Source: Chitinophagaceae bacterium
GTDB taxonomy: Bacteria; Bacteroidota; Bacteroidia; Chitinophagales; Chitinophagaceae
DNA length: 64,000 nucleotides
Assembly (NCBI GenBank): GCA_027486835.1
Contig: JAIXOJ010000036.1
Coordinates: 48,469 to 112,468, forward strand
Reading direction: 5' to 3'
Numbering within the stretch: the first letter of the stretch is position 1; every line of letters begins with the position of its first letter. The notes beneath the pieces were generated by a model that saw only the letters and a list, made by a program, of their open reading frames with translations, made no database searches and had not been told where the DNA came from. The position numbers were made by a program, and so were the translations under genes. Shown piece by piece: positions 1 to 9,435 of the stretch.

Positions 1-3
1 CCA

Positions 4-918
4 TTGGTGCTAAAATTACATACACCAACTTTTTGGGTTAGTTTTTTGAATAGGTTTAATCCTCCATTGCATGTCAAATTAAGGTTTTTGATTGCTGGAT
101 TTTTAAGGGGACAAATTCCAAGAAGGTATTGGAACTATCAATTTTCTTTAGAAAGGTATTTGAAAGAAGATGACATCGAATATAAACATGCTTTAGAAGC
201 AGATTTACTTTCTAGTCCTTGTAAAAGTTTGGCTTCAATAATTCAGCAATATTGGGGCATTGATAATAATTTTATTGAAATTATTGCTAACCCATTAAGG
301 ATTGATTCAAAGTTTAATTCAATTAATTCAATCAACACATCAAACATAACAATTTCTTTTATTGGTCGGTTAGAATTTCGTAAGGGAATTTTGTTATTAT
401 TAGATGTTATTCCATCAATCGTTAAAAAGTATCCCAGTGTCATTTTCAATTTTGTTGGTGCTGCTGATCCCTCTCCGATTCCCTCTATTTTGATGGATAA
501 GTATATACAACGAGGATTAAAAAATTTTAATTCCAATCTCCGGTTTACTGGTAGAATAAATCTTGAACAACTTATTGATGAGTTGAATTCAACGTCAATT
601 TGTATTTTCCCAAGTATTTGGGAGAATTTTCCTAATGTATGTTTGGAGGCAATGTCTGCGGGGAAAGCAATAATTGCTTCAAAGAATGGCGGAATGTCAG
701 AAATGATTGAACATAATGTTAGTGGATTGTTGATTGATCCAAAAAATACTCTTGAAATGAGCAATGCATTGACCTATTTAATTAGCAGCGAGGCTGAAAG
801 AGATAGATTAGGTAGAAATGCTAGACTACGAGTTGCAGATGCATTTAACTACGACGTAATTATTAGTCAACAAATGCAGATTTATAAACAGGCAATTGAT
901 AAATGCATTAATAAATAA
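4..918 (+). CDS. Glycosyltransferase family 4, N-terminus outside window
   Basis: This is the C-terminal two-thirds of a GT-B retaining glycosyltransferase that transfers a sugar from a nucleotide donor to a lipid-linked glycan on the cytoplasmic face. The donor-binding half is clear: a GRLEFRKG strand/loop near residue 121 and the EX7E motif (E207 and E215 in IWENFPNVCLEAM), followed by GG and the SGLLI segment. Only 304 residues are readable where family members usually have 350-400. The apparent TTG start at the window edge is therefore probably not the real start. The stop codon shares one base with the next gene's ATG (TAATG), which implies translational coupling. The sugar specificity cannot be read from the sequence. 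Confidence 0.85.
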   Translation: MVLKLHTPTFWVSFLNRFNPPLHVKLRFLIAGFLRGQIPRRYWNYQFSLERYLKEDDIEYKHALEADLLSSPCKSLASIIQQYWGIDNNFIEIIANPLRIDSKFNSINSINTSNITISFIGRLEFRKGILLLLDVIPSIVKKYPSVIFNFVGAADPSPIPSILMDKYIQRGLKNFNSNLRFTGRINLEQLIDELNSTSICIFPSIWENFPNVCLEAMSAGKAIIASKNGGMSEMIEHNVSGLLIDPKNTLEMSNALTYLISSEAERDRLGRNARLRVADAFNYDVIISQQMQIYKQAIDKCINK

Positions 919-1865
919 TGAAGCTTATTTCTGTAATTATTTGTACCTATAATCCTAATTTAGATTTTCTACATAGGGTTTTAGATGCTTTAAAGCAGCA
1001 GACTTGTTCACCAGAATTTTGGGAATTAATAATTGTTGATAATGCTTCAACCATACCATTATCTGATGTAATTAATGTTGACTGGAAATCAAAGGCAAGG
1101 ATTGTTGTACAAAATAAGCCAGGATTAGCAAATGCCCGTTTTAAAGGAAGCCAAGAAGCTAATGGCGAATGGATAGTGTTTGTTGATGATGATAATGTTC
1201 TAGATTATGATTATTTGAAACAAGTACAATTAATCATTGAAGGCAATAACCAAATTGGCATTTTTGGTGGTAAAGCCTTGCCAGATTTTCTTGGTATTAA
1301 ACCGCCTAATTGGTTAAATGAGTTCTATGGCATTTTAGCCTTAAAAGATTATGGTGTTACATCATTTGTTTCTGATTATCACATTACCCAAAACAAGCTA
1401 CCCCCTCAATTTCAATATCCTTCATTTGCACCTGCAGGTGCGGGCATGTGTGTTTTGAAAAAAGTCTTTGATGCTTATTGTCAGTTGGCTAAAATAGATC
1501 CTCTACGGTCAAACCTTGGTAGAAAAGGAAAAAATATGGCTTCTGGCGAAGACAATGATATAATTCTAGAAATCATTAAACAAGGGTATCAGGTTGCTTA
1601 TTTCCCACAATTGGTTTTGATTCACATTATTCCCGTTAATCGAATGAAAGTTGATTACATGGCTAAATTAAATTTTGCTATGAATATTTCTTGGATTCAA
1701 GTGTTGACTATTCACGGAATTTGCCCATGGAGTCCAATTCCTGGTTGGTCTATCCCTTTGAGACAGGCAAAAGCTTGGTTTACTTATACAGCATGGAAAA
1801 GTGAGGCATCTTTGATAAAATGGCGTGGAGCCTGCGGATTATTTTATGCACTTGGAAAACGATAA
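918..1865 (+). CDS. Glycosyltransferase family 2
   Basis: This is an inverting GT-A glycosyltransferase. The start MKLISVIICTYN is the classic GT2 beta-1 strand, and NAS near residue 42 and the acidic DDD at 90-92 form the nucleotide and metal site. The 315-residue length is typical of a soluble GT2. A long C-terminal part (GEDNDIILEI, then a Trp-rich tail) resembles family members that add sugars to O-antigen or capsule repeat units. Its ATG overlaps the stop codon of the preceding glycosyltransferase by one base, so the two are probably co-translated. Donor and acceptor are unknown. Confidence 0.88.
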   Translation: MKLISVIICTYNPNLDFLHRVLDALKQQTCSPEFWELIIVDNASTIPLSDVINVDWKSKARIVVQNKPGLANARFKGSQEANGEWIVFVDDDNVLDYDYLKQVQLIIEGNNQIGIFGGKALPDFLGIKPPNWLNEFYGILALKDYGVTSFVSDYHITQNKLPPQFQYPSFAPAGAGMCVLKKVFDAYCQLAKIDPLRSNLGRKGKNMASGEDNDIILEIIKQGYQVAYFPQLVLIHIIPVNRMKVDYMAKLNFAMNISWIQVLTIHGICPWSPIPGWSIPLRQAKAWFTYTAWKSEASLIKWRGACGLFYALGKR

Positions 1866-1909
1866 GATAATTTTTTTAGAAAATTAGTTTAAAAGGTAAA
1901 CAAAAAATT

Positions 1910-2827
1910 ATGTTGGGTAAATTAGCCTATCAAATATTTTTTAAGCCGTTATCTGAGTGGAAAGCAATCCAAAAAAAGGGAGGCTTTAAAAATGCTCAAT
2001 TGATAGAAGCTAATAGGAAAGAAATGGAAATGGCTGCGAATAGTTTATCGGTTAGTCCTTCCTATTCTGGTGCTTTGCAAATTCATTTTCTAACTGGAAA
2101 GAAATTTTGGTATCAAACAGCTTTCTGTGCTTATTCTTTATCCAAAGTGTGTAATGTGCCATTACAATTTGTGTTTCATGATGACGGCACATTTGATATA
2201 AATTTAAAGAAGCAAGTATCTTCTCAATTTCCAGGTTCAATTATTAAAGACATTGCTTCAATAAATGAGAAGTTAGCTACACACCTACCACCATCGAAAT
2301 ACCCTTTCTTGCATCATAAACGAAAAGTGTATCCTCATATCCGTAAGCTTACAGATGTACATTCCGGAGAAAGTGGTTGGAAATTGTTACTAGATTCCGA
2401 TATGTTGTTTTTTAAAACACCACATCAAATGATTGATTGGCTACAGCATCCAATTAATCCCTTTTTAATTTTGGATGCAATCAATTCCTATCATTATAGT
2501 TTTAATCTGATGGAGTCATTAGCAACTAAGAAAATTGCACCTTATTTGAACGTAGGTGCTATAGGTCTTAGAAGTGAGACAATTGATTGGGACAAGATTG
2601 AATATTGGGCAAAAACTATGGAGGCTAAGGAAGGAAGTAGTTACTACTTAGAACAAGCTTTATCTGCTATGATTGTAGCTGGACAATCTTTAACTCTGGG
2701 TGATAAAGAAGAATATGTTGTGTTGCCCCTCAAAGAGGAAGTTTTGCAACCCACAAAAACCCTGCATCATTATGTTGCAGAATCAAAAGAATGGTACTTC
2801 AAAACAGGGTGGAGAAATATTTTGTAA
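1910..2827 (+). CDS. Putative GT-A fold glycosyltransferase (GT8-like)
   Basis: This 305-residue protein has a central GWKLLLDSDMLFFKTP segment. The DSD motif (about D162-D164) is the metal-binding DXD of GT-A nucleotide-sugar transferases, and the pattern is closest to GT8-like proteins. The N-terminal ~50 residues are basic and helical. A downstream NVGAIGLRSE stretch fits the acceptor side of such folds. It is the last gene before a strong terminator, so it ends the first transcription unit of the glycan cluster. The family assignment rests on the DXD context only, and the substrate is unknown. Confidence 0.6.
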   Translation: MLGKLAYQIFFKPLSEWKAIQKKGGFKNAQLIEANRKEMEMAANSLSVSPSYSGALQIHFLTGKKFWYQTAFCAYSLSKVCNVPLQFVFHDDGTFDINLKKQVSSQFPGSIIKDIASINEKLATHLPPSKYPFLHHKRKVYPHIRKLTDVHSGESGWKLLLDSDMLFFKTPHQMIDWLQHPINPFLILDAINSYHYSFNLMESLATKKIAPYLNVGAIGLRSETIDWDKIEYWAKTMEAKEGSSYYLEQALSAMIVAGQSLTLGDKEEYVVLPLKEEVLQPTKTLHHYVAESKEWYFKTGWRNIL

Positions 2828-2831
2828 ATAG

Positions 2832-2876
2832 CAAAAGGCGTAGAATTTATTTGTGAATCCTACGCCTTTTGTTTTT
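2832..2876. terminator. Bidirectional intrinsic terminator
   Basis: A perfect 12-bp stem (CAAAAGGCGTAG at 2832-2843 pairing with 2860-2871) has a 16-nt loop and a T-run on the plus strand and an A-run in the stem that serves the opposite direction. It separates the converging glycosyltransferase (+) and FN3-like gene (-). Confidence 0.85.
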
Positions 2877-2878
2877 AG

Positions 2879-3541
2879 TTATAGCAGTGTTGATGTATTT
2901 GCAATAGGTGATAATAGACTATTTCCTGCTGCATTGTAGGTAATGACAGCTACACTTACTTTTTTTTGGGGTTCTAGATGTTTAAATGTAGCAGATTTCT
3001 TAGTGCTTGATAGTACTAATGCATTTGTTTCTTTTGGAATTACAATGGTGTCACCAATAATGCTAACATTAAATTCTCCATCGATTACTAATATAAATGT
3101 ATAGAAGTCTGTATCCTCTATTGTTTTTGCCAATACATTTATTTGGCCGCCAGGCTTACTTTCTAGTTTGGTGATTATTGTGGTCTGAGGCGCTTGAGTT
3201 GCCAAGCCTGTTGGCTTGGTAGACTCAAAACCAGCTAGATGAATAATATCTGGGTTTCCTTTTGCAACTGTGTCAACATAATTTGCCACAATACGAAGTT
3301 TAACGTCTAATAATTCATTTTCCTTTTCAAATTTATCTGCCGCAACTTGGCCATCTTTTCTTGTCGAATGTAGAATCTCAACATTATTAGCTGTGGCATC
3401 TAGGGTAGTAACTTCTGTTGGTGGGCTGGCAAAAGTTGTGGCATTACCCGTAATACATTTAGCTACTTTGTGAGCTAGGCTAGCTGACTCTAGTGGTTTC
3501 TTCTTCTTCCACGTAATTTTACACACTATTTTTCTGGGCAT
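2879..3541 (-). CDS. Helical + FN3-like protein, boundary module 1
   Basis: This 220-residue protein is a paralogue of the one at 33738-34391. They share the basic start (KITWKKKKPL versus KINWKKKAPL), the ITxNATxFxxPP motif, a middle helix ending in YVxTxAxGxxxII..AGF, and a C-terminal ~95-residue beta-rich segment ending VAVITYNAAGNSLLSPI, which is the G-strand end of a fibronectin type III fold. No signal peptide or membrane segment is visible. I know this architecture as an uncharacterised family in Bacteroidetes and do not know a function. It is transcribed toward the glycan cluster's first terminator, away from a 42-bp tandem array that lies 370 bp upstream of its start. The 5' leader carries a strong hairpin. 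Confidence 0.75.
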   Translation of the reverse strand: MPRKIVCKITWKKKKPLESASLAHKVAKCITGNATTFASPPTEVTTLDATANNVEILHSTRKDGQVAADKFEKENELLDVKLRIVANYVDTVAKGNPDIIHLAGFESTKPTGLATQAPQTTIITKLESKPGGQINVLAKTIEDTDFYTFILVIDGEFNVSIIGDTIVIPKETNALVLSSTKKSATFKHLEPQKKVSVAVITYNAAGNSLLSPIANTSTLL

Positions 3542-3552
3542 ACGATATGGTT

Positions 3553-3593
3553 GTTGAAATTTTTATAGAAACGCAACGTTTCTATTGTTCAAC
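3553..3593 (-). promoter_or_regulatory. Hairpin in the 5' leader of the FN3-like gene
   Basis: Nested inverted repeats sit just upstream of the ATG at 3541. The outer arms are GTTGAA/TTCAAC (3553-3558, 3588-3593). The inner arms are TAGAAACG/CGTTTCTA (3566-3573, 3577-3584) with a 3-nt loop. TAGAAAC also occurs in every unit of the tandem array 370 bp further upstream. It could be a translational control hairpin or a protein-binding dyad. The 3594-3910 stretch between hairpin and array holds no convincing gene. Confidence 0.55.
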
Positions 3594-3910
3594 GAGCTAT
3601 TCAATTTCAAATTGTGTGCCAATTTGTTTACAATCGGTACTTCGGCAGCCTACTAAAACGAATAATCGCAGCTTCATTTATTTTTATTACGATAGTCTTT
3701 TAAACTTTTTCGATAATAATTGATTAGAGTAAAATGAATGGTTTATCAATTGAGCTACTTTTGATTGTATAAAGAGGGTTTGTTAAAAGTTTATAAGGAA
3801 TTAGGGTGAATGGTACGTTATGTAAAGTAAAAGAATAGGGGTAGAATTTATTTTTATCATTTTTGAAGTAAATAAGTAGTACAGTTTTTTTTAACCATTT
3901 TGTCCCAAAT

Positions 3911-4257
3911 AGAATAGAAACAGAATTAATTCCTAATCCTTTTAGGTAAAATAAATAGAAACAGATTTTGTTCCTATTCATTTTGTTTAAAAAGAATAGA
4001 AACAGATTTAGTTCCTAATCATTTTAGGAAAAAAAGAATAGAAACAGATTTAGTTCCTAATCATTTTAGGAAAAAAAGAATAGAAACAGATTTTGTTCCT
4101 AATTATTTTGTGTAAAAAAGAATAGAAACAGATTTTGTTCCTAATCATTTTGGGTAAAAAAGAATAGAAACAGATTTTGTTCCTAATCATTTTAGGAAAA
4201 AAAGAATAGAAACAGATTTAGTTCCTAATTATTTTGTGTAAAAAAGAATAGAAACAG
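3911..4257. repeat. Tandem array 1, nine units of 41-42 bp
   Basis: The motif AGAATAGAAACAG recurs with its ATAGAAACAG core at 3914, 3955, 3996, 4038, 4080, 4122, 4164, 4206 and 4248. The spacing is therefore 41, 41, then 42 bp six times, which is exactly twice 21. Between the cores, most units carry GTTCCTAAT. In the best units this forms a dyad, TTCCTAATCATTTTAGGAA, with 7-bp arms. There are no variable spacers, so it is not a CRISPR. The remaining flank (4258-4537) is AT-rich with no gene or clear motif. The array lies upstream of the FN3-like gene (-) and of the acyltransferase (+). Confidence 0.95.
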
Positions 4258-4537
4258 TTTGACTTCGATAGGTGATTCTATAAATATTGGTTCTTTAACA
4301 TTTAGAATCAAGCAGTATAAACAAATTATAAAGTAATATTTTTTGCTAAATTATAAATGAATCTTTTTGTCGTTCTAGGTTAAAAAAAGTTGAAATATTT
4401 TCATCTTTACCATAAATATCCAATTAGATTATCAACTATTACGGAATACAATCTTTAGGAACTAAATTTTTTTTAGTATTGCTGTTGCCTAAATTTTTAT
4501 TTTGATTTGGCTATAAAGTTCAGCTATAAGCTATATT

Positions 4538-5731
4538 ATGAAATTCAAGCATCTTGAGGCTTTAAGAGGTTTAGCAGCGTTTTTAGTATTTATCAATCAC
4601 ATTCAAGGTAGTTTACCATACTTTGAAAAGCATCAAAATTTATTTTTAAGAGCATTTTGTGCGTGGGGCAGCGAATCTGTAATTGTTTTTTTTATTCTGT
4701 CTGGAGTTGTCATACACCATGTATCCGTTAAGTCACTGGACACTCCAGCCCTTTTCTTGAAAAAAAGGCTTGTCAGGTTGTTACCTATATATTTTATCGC
4801 TCTTTTATTGGTTGAATTGATTTATTGGATTGTTGAACATCGATGGGACGAATCCAACAGCATAATTGGTAGTGTTTTTTTCGTAGCAACATTACAAGGA
4901 TTATTGACTAGACCGTTAACCTTCAATCCAGTAATTTGGAGTTTGAGTTTTGAGATGTTTTTTTATGTTGTATACACCTTGACAATTGGTAAAAATCAAC
5001 AATATCTTTTAAAATGGTGGTTTGGAGTTTCATTGGTTGCTATTGGATTTTCTTATTTCAAGACAGATATTATTTTAGTGGATTATCTTGTTTTGATGTT
5101 CTCATTTTCTTCATTATGGTTGGTGGGTTATTTTTTTTACGGTCAACGTGATAAAATAAAGGTCAATCTACCTTTAGCTGTATTTGCTGCGAGTATGGTT
5201 CCTTCGTTGAGCAGGCTTCAAATAAGTTCAAATTACTATGATCCGACTATTTATTTGATTTCTACTTTAATGTGGATGCCATTATTTATTGTTGCTCTAA
5301 AATCCGTCGATGATTCAAAACGGATTTATTTGTTGAAGCTTAACCATTTTCATTATTTACCTCTTTATATAATTCTGCTTTTTATATCTTTTAAATTTTC
5401 AAAATCTTTGATGGTAACTAAGGTTACTTATAATATATTGCCTTGCCTTGCCCTACTTTTGCTGATTCCCCAATTTTGCAAGTTTACTGTTGCTTTACTA
5501 CTCAGTGTTGAAAAGTATTTCATTTTCATTGGCACTATTAGTTATGCATTATATTTAGTACATAAACCATTTATTCATCTTCTCAGTCATTATTATCCTA
5601 ATAGTTTGTTTGCTGATTTGGTTTTTATTATCGCATTGAGTTTTGGAACAAGCATTTTTCTGGAGTTTTGGTTTCAGCCAAGGATTAGAAATTTTTTTTT
5701 TAAAAGTTACATGAAGCCTAGAGCTATTTAA
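4538..5731 (+). CDS. Acyltransferase 3 family membrane acylase
   Basis: This is an OafA/YrhL-type integral membrane O-acyltransferase that would acetylate or otherwise acylate a sugar of the surface glycan. It has 397 residues with about ten membrane segments. The hallmark motifs are present: EALRGLAAFLVFINH in TM1 with the catalytic-type Arg and His, FFILSGVVIHH, the basic FLKKRLVRLLPIYF loop, and NPVIWSLSFEMFFYVVY. It is the first gene of the main cluster after the array-bearing intergenic region and is followed 18 bp later by a GT2 gene. The acyl group and sugar position are unknown. Confidence 0.9.
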   Translation: MKFKHLEALRGLAAFLVFINHIQGSLPYFEKHQNLFLRAFCAWGSESVIVFFILSGVVIHHVSVKSLDTPALFLKKRLVRLLPIYFIALLLVELIYWIVEHRWDESNSIIGSVFFVATLQGLLTRPLTFNPVIWSLSFEMFFYVVYTLTIGKNQQYLLKWWFGVSLVAIGFSYFKTDIILVDYLVLMFSFSSLWLVGYFFYGQRDKIKVNLPLAVFAASMVPSLSRLQISSNYYDPTIYLISTLMWMPLFIVALKSVDDSKRIYLLKLNHFHYLPLYIILLFISFKFSKSLMVTKVTYNILPCLALLLLIPQFCKFTVALLLSVEKYFIFIGTISYALYLVHKPFIHLLSHYYPNSLFADLVFIIALSFGTSIFLEFWFQPRIRNFFFKSYMKPRAI

Positions 5732-5749
5732 TTCTTTTATACAAGTGTT

Positions 5750-6709
5750 ATGATTTCAGTATGCATGCCAGCCTATAATGCTGAAAAGTACATTAAAGCT
5801 AGTATTCAGTCTGTTCTAGCTCAAACCAATAAAAATTGGGAACTTATTATTGTGGATGATGGCTCCGAAGACAATACTTACTCGATAGCCCAACAATTCG
5901 CTAGTATCAATATCTCCGTATTAAGTGTTCCAAATAAAGGTGCTGCTGCTGCACGAAATATTGCCTATTCAATGGCTAAGGGCAATTTTATCAAGTTTAT
6001 GGACGCTGATGATTTATTAAACAGCGAAATGCTTGAGAATCAGTACAACTTGGCCATTGCCCATCCACAATCTGTTATATCCGCTCAATGGGGTAGGTTT
6101 TATAAGGATGATTTGAACACATTCAAGCTAAATGTAGAGGAATGTTGGCAAACATTAAACTCGGTCGAATGGTTGCAAAGTGCATGGAAGAATGCCCAAC
6201 CTATGACCCAACCAGGCATTTTTTTAATTCCTAGGGAAATAATTGAATCAGTAGGTACTTGGGATGAAACCCTTTCCTTAAATGATGATATGGAATTTTT
6301 CACAAGAGTTATACTACAAGCAGATAAAGTTGTTTTTTCGAATGCATCTACATTGTATTATAGATCAGGTTTAGGAAGTGGTGCGCTTTCGGCTACAAAA
6401 TCTGAAGAAGGAGTTCTCTCTAATTATTCTTCAATCTCTAGCAGTATTGAATACATGCTTTGCCGAGATAAATCTGAATATACACGGTTACTTTGTGCTA
6501 ATCTTTTGCAGTTATTTGTTTACGATTCATATTTGCTTCATCCAAAACTGGTAAATAAGGCTGAGAAAAAAATTGCTGATTTGGGGGGGAGTAATTTGCA
6601 AATGCCATCTGGAAAAATTTTGCAATTATTGAGTCGGTTTTTTGGATGGAAATTTGCAAAAAAAATCCATAATAAGTTGCAAAAGAAAGATGAGAAATCA
6701 GTTAATTGA
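5750..6709 (+). CDS. Glycosyltransferase family 2
   Basis: This is a GT-A inverting transferase of 319 residues. It shows MISVCMPAYNAEKYI at the N-terminus, IIVDDGS near residue 37, and FMDADDLL near residue 83 as the metal-binding site. SLNDDMEFFTRV supplies the putative catalytic acidic residues. Near the 3' end the codons for LGGS are a run of seven G (6583-6589), notable in such AT-rich DNA. The 3' end overlaps the start of a degenerate acyltransferase by 20 bp. Donor and acceptor are unknown. Confidence 0.9.
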   Translation: MISVCMPAYNAEKYIKASIQSVLAQTNKNWELIIVDDGSEDNTYSIAQQFASINISVLSVPNKGAAAARNIAYSMAKGNFIKFMDADDLLNSEMLENQYNLAIAHPQSVISAQWGRFYKDDLNTFKLNVEECWQTLNSVEWLQSAWKNAQPMTQPGIFLIPREIIESVGTWDETLSLNDDMEFFTRVILQADKVVFSNASTLYYRSGLGSGALSATKSEEGVLSNYSSISSSIEYMLCRDKSEYTRLLCANLLQLFVYDSYLLHPKLVNKAEKKIADLGGSNLQMPSGKILQLLSRFFGWKFAKKIHNKLQKKDEKSVN

Positions 6710-7125
6710 TATAATTAGATTTATTGCTGCAATTGCAGTTGCATTGTTTCATTTCAATTGTTATAATAACCCAATTAGTCCTACATGGTATAGTGAAAGT
6801 GTAAAGTTTGGTTGGTTAGCTGTGCTATTTTTTTTAATCAGCAGCTCTTGTATCGCATTAGATGCTTACAATCCAAAAAATGTAATAACTTTATCATAAA
6901 TTGATTTTGGAATTTATTCACCTTATCTTTTAAGTTAGATTTTTTGTCATTATTAGTATTATTGTTAGGTTTTTCTTTGAACTTATAATAATTCCTTACA
7001 TTACTTACAGCAAGAAAGTAGCTAAATACTTCCAGTATTTTAAAGCTATAATGGGGCATTTAAATACATTATTTATTGAATCTATTTTGGGAAATTCCCA
7101 CCGTTTCTGTATATGTAATAACTAT
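6690..7125 (+). pseudogene. Degenerate acyltransferase 3 remnant
   Basis: An ATG at 6690 opens MRNQLIDIIRFIAAIAVALFH, the TM1 motif of acyltransferase 3, then a LAVLFFLISSS stretch matching the FFxxSG segment. The frame stops at 6899 after only 70 residues where intact relatives have 330-400. Fragments resembling later motifs (a YSPYL-like piece, and a C-terminal FGK...LY-like piece near 7085-7125) appear in other frames and are broken by stops. Internal deletion and decay explain this best. It sits between a GT2 gene and the mutase gene, in the same arrangement as its intact paralogues. Confidence 0.7.
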
Positions 7126-7130
7126 ATTTT

Positions 7131-8282
7131 ATGAAGATTTTGATTGTTGGTGCAGGGTTTTCAGGAGCTGTTTTAGCTCGTGAATTAGCAGAAACAAATA
7201 AGCACACTATTCTAGTAATAGATGAACGAAACCATATTGCGGGTAATTGTTTTACAAAAAGAGATGAAAATACGCAAGTAATGGAACATATATATGGCCC
7301 GCACATTTTTAACACAAGCAATAAAGACGTATGGGAATATGTCCAAAAATTTTCTAAATTCAGACCCTATGTTAATAGGGTAAAGGCTATAACAGATAAA
7401 GGAATTTTTAGTTTGCCACTTAATTTGTTAACCATCAATAGTTTTTTTGGAAAAACATTTAATCCAAGAGAAGCTTTTCAGTATGTTCAATCCTTAAGTG
7501 ATACCACTATAGTAGAACCACAAAATTTTGAAGAACAAGCCTTGTTTTTAATGGGCAGAGATTTGTATGAGAATTTTTTCAAAGGATATACGATTAAGCA
7601 GTGGGGTGTAAATCCAAACCAATTGCCTGCATCTATTTTAAAAAGATTGCCGATAAGGTTCAATTACGATGACAATTACTATAATACTATTTATCAAGGC
7701 ATTCCGGAAGATGGGTACACAACTTTAATTGATCGTATGTTGCAGCATCCCAATATAACTGTGCAATTGAATACCAGTTACACATCCGATTGGAATGTAG
7801 ATTTTGATTACATTTTTTATAGTGGACCTATTGATGCATATTATCATCATTCTGAAGGAAGATTGGGTTATAGAACCATCTTATTCGATAAAGAGGTGTA
7901 TGATGGAGAGGATTATCAGGGGAATGCTGTGTTAAATTATTGTTCTGCAAGTGTTCCTTACACAAGAGTACATGAACACAAACATTTTACTCCTTGGGAA
8001 AAGCATAATAAAAGTATTTACTTAACTGAATTTAGTAAGGAAACTGATACAACGGATACCCCTTATTACCCTAAACGGTTACAGAATGATATTGAAGTGT
8101 TGCATAAATACCAAAAATTGGCTCAAAATGAAAGTAACATTACTTTTATTGGAAGATTAGGGACCTATCGTTATTTAGATATGCATCATGTAATTGGTGA
8201 GGCTTTGGAATTGAGTAAATGTTTCAAGCTTCATTCGGGTGATTATGCTACATTTCAAAGGTTTATAAATGAGCCATCCTAA
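7131..8282 (+). CDS. glf: UDP-galactopyranose mutase
   Basis: This flavoenzyme interconverts UDP-galactopyranose and UDP-galactofuranose, supplying Galf for the surface glycan. The 383-residue length matches bacterial Glf. An FAD-binding GAGFSGAVLAREL lies at residues 7-19, followed by an IDERNHIAGNC segment and the active-site patch with GPHIFNT. KQWGVNP near residue 160, a conserved IRFNYDDNYY stretch, and RLGTYRYLDMHHVIGEAL at the C-terminus complete the family signature. The stop codon region overlaps the next gene's possible start by 14 bp. Its presence implies galactofuranose in at least one glycan made here. Confidence 0.95.
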   Translation: MKILIVGAGFSGAVLARELAETNKHTILVIDERNHIAGNCFTKRDENTQVMEHIYGPHIFNTSNKDVWEYVQKFSKFRPYVNRVKAITDKGIFSLPLNLLTINSFFGKTFNPREAFQYVQSLSDTTIVEPQNFEEQALFLMGRDLYENFFKGYTIKQWGVNPNQLPASILKRLPIRFNYDDNYYNTIYQGIPEDGYTTLIDRMLQHPNITVQLNTSYTSDWNVDFDYIFYSGPIDAYYHHSEGRLGYRTILFDKEVYDGEDYQGNAVLNYCSASVPYTRVHEHKHFTPWEKHNKSIYLTEFSKETDTTDTPYYPKRLQNDIEVLHKYQKLAQNESNITFIGRLGTYRYLDMHHVIGEALELSKCFKLHSGDYATFQRFINEPS

Positions 8283-9435
8283 AATGGAAATTCTTTGGTT
8301 CAGGCATTCCAATGAAAACAGGAATGATTGGTTAAATTTTGGACTTATCCAATTACATTATCAAGGTGGTATAAAATTAAAAGAATTAAGGTTGCCTGAT
8401 GCTATAAAGTATGGATTTTCTCCACAGATTTTGCATCACAAGGATTTAAAGGCAAAGTCGTTTTTATTGGTTAATGTAGATAATAGGAGAATTAAGTGTA
8501 TTATAGATAATGAAGATTCATTTATTCATGTATCTGATTTAATTGAGCATGTAGATTTATATTTTATTGCCGCTTATAATGAAGCACTTTTTGAAAGAAA
8601 GGAATTACCTCGCTTTTATAATTGGCAAGAAGGGGCACAAGTGAATAATTATCTGCAGATAATGCAAAGCAAAATCAATCAATTGGGATTTCACTTTCAT
8701 AAGATTAGAAAATTTATTCCAATCGCTCCCACAATTACTGTAATCGAGAAACGAACTCCATTGATGCAGAAATTTGCCAATGTAGAAAATAAGGTGAGAA
8801 ATTGGTTAGGTAGTGGAATCAATTTTAATTATAGGTACAAGCTTTATATTAAGAGATATGAACAGCTTTTAGAAATGAGAAAATCAGATTTAACCTATGA
8901 TGTAGTTTTAAAAGATAGTCTGTGGGGTTGGCCTATTCATAGAATAAATTTGCATAAATCTCTTATGTCGTTGGAAAACCAAGGTTATGATATACATTCC
9001 TATTTAGGCTATACACCATCAGCTTCAATTGATGGAAGTGACTTATTAGGGTTAATCAAAGAAGATTTCCCATTAATAACAAAAGAAATAAATGAAAATT
9101 ATGAACTTGCTTTATCAAAGAGTAAGTTAGCTGTTTTTGCATGTGGTTTTCATTGGGGATGGCGCAACATTTTAATGCTTGCATTAATGCAAGGCATTCC
9201 AGTGGTTACGGATAGGTTGTTAACTGAGTCATATTTTGATTTGAACGAGTTTAAATTATGGCAAGTTGAAGACCATGAATGGAGCAGTTTGCAATCATAC
9301 CTAGACCCAATTAATCAAGATTTATGGCAAAGCATTAAATTACATAATCAGTCTGTATTTGATAAGTATATGTCACCTAATGTAGTAGCTGAGTATTTTG
9401 TATCGCAAGTAAAACAGTTTTGCGCCCATGGTTAA
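8269..9435 (+). CDS. Putative GT-B glycosyltransferase
   Basis: I do not recognise a named family for this 388-residue protein. The C-terminal half (ACGFHWGWRNILMLALMQGIPVVTDRLLTESYF) has the layout of a GT-B donor-binding domain, with a conserved choice-of-sugar loop followed by a helix and PVV strand. A VVLKDSLWGWP segment around residue 210 is distinctive. The start is uncertain: ATG 8269 overlaps the mutase gene, and ATG 8284 immediately after the mutase stop is an alternative. The position between glf and an acyltransferase, with an 8-bp overlap into the latter, supports a glycan-assembly role. A galactofuranosyl transfer role is possible but unproven. Confidence 0.55.
   Translation: MSHPKMEILWFRHSNENRNDWLNFGLIQLHYQGGIKLKELRLPDAIKYGFSPQILHHKDLKAKSFLLVNVDNRRIKCIIDNEDSFIHVSDLIEHVDLYFIAAYNEALFERKELPRFYNWQEGAQVNNYLQIMQSKINQLGFHFHKIRKFIPIAPTITVIEKRTPLMQKFANVENKVRNWLGSGINFNYRYKLYIKRYEQLLEMRKSDLTYDVVLKDSLWGWPIHRINLHKSLMSLENQGYDIHSYLGYTPSASIDGSDLLGLIKEDFPLITKEINENYELALSKSKLAVFACGFHWGWRNILMLALMQGIPVVTDRLLTESYFDLNEFKLWQVEDHEWSSLQSYLDPINQDLWQSIKLHNQSVFDKYMSPNVVAEYFVSQVKQFCAHG

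Noticed and set aside
3724..3981. 85-codon minus-strand open frame
   Set aside because: It begins inside the tandem array and its composition simply reflects AT-rich repeat sequence. No family resemblance.
3911..4257. Possible CRISPR array
   Set aside because: The whole 41-42-bp period is conserved with no unique spacers, and there are no cas genes in the window.
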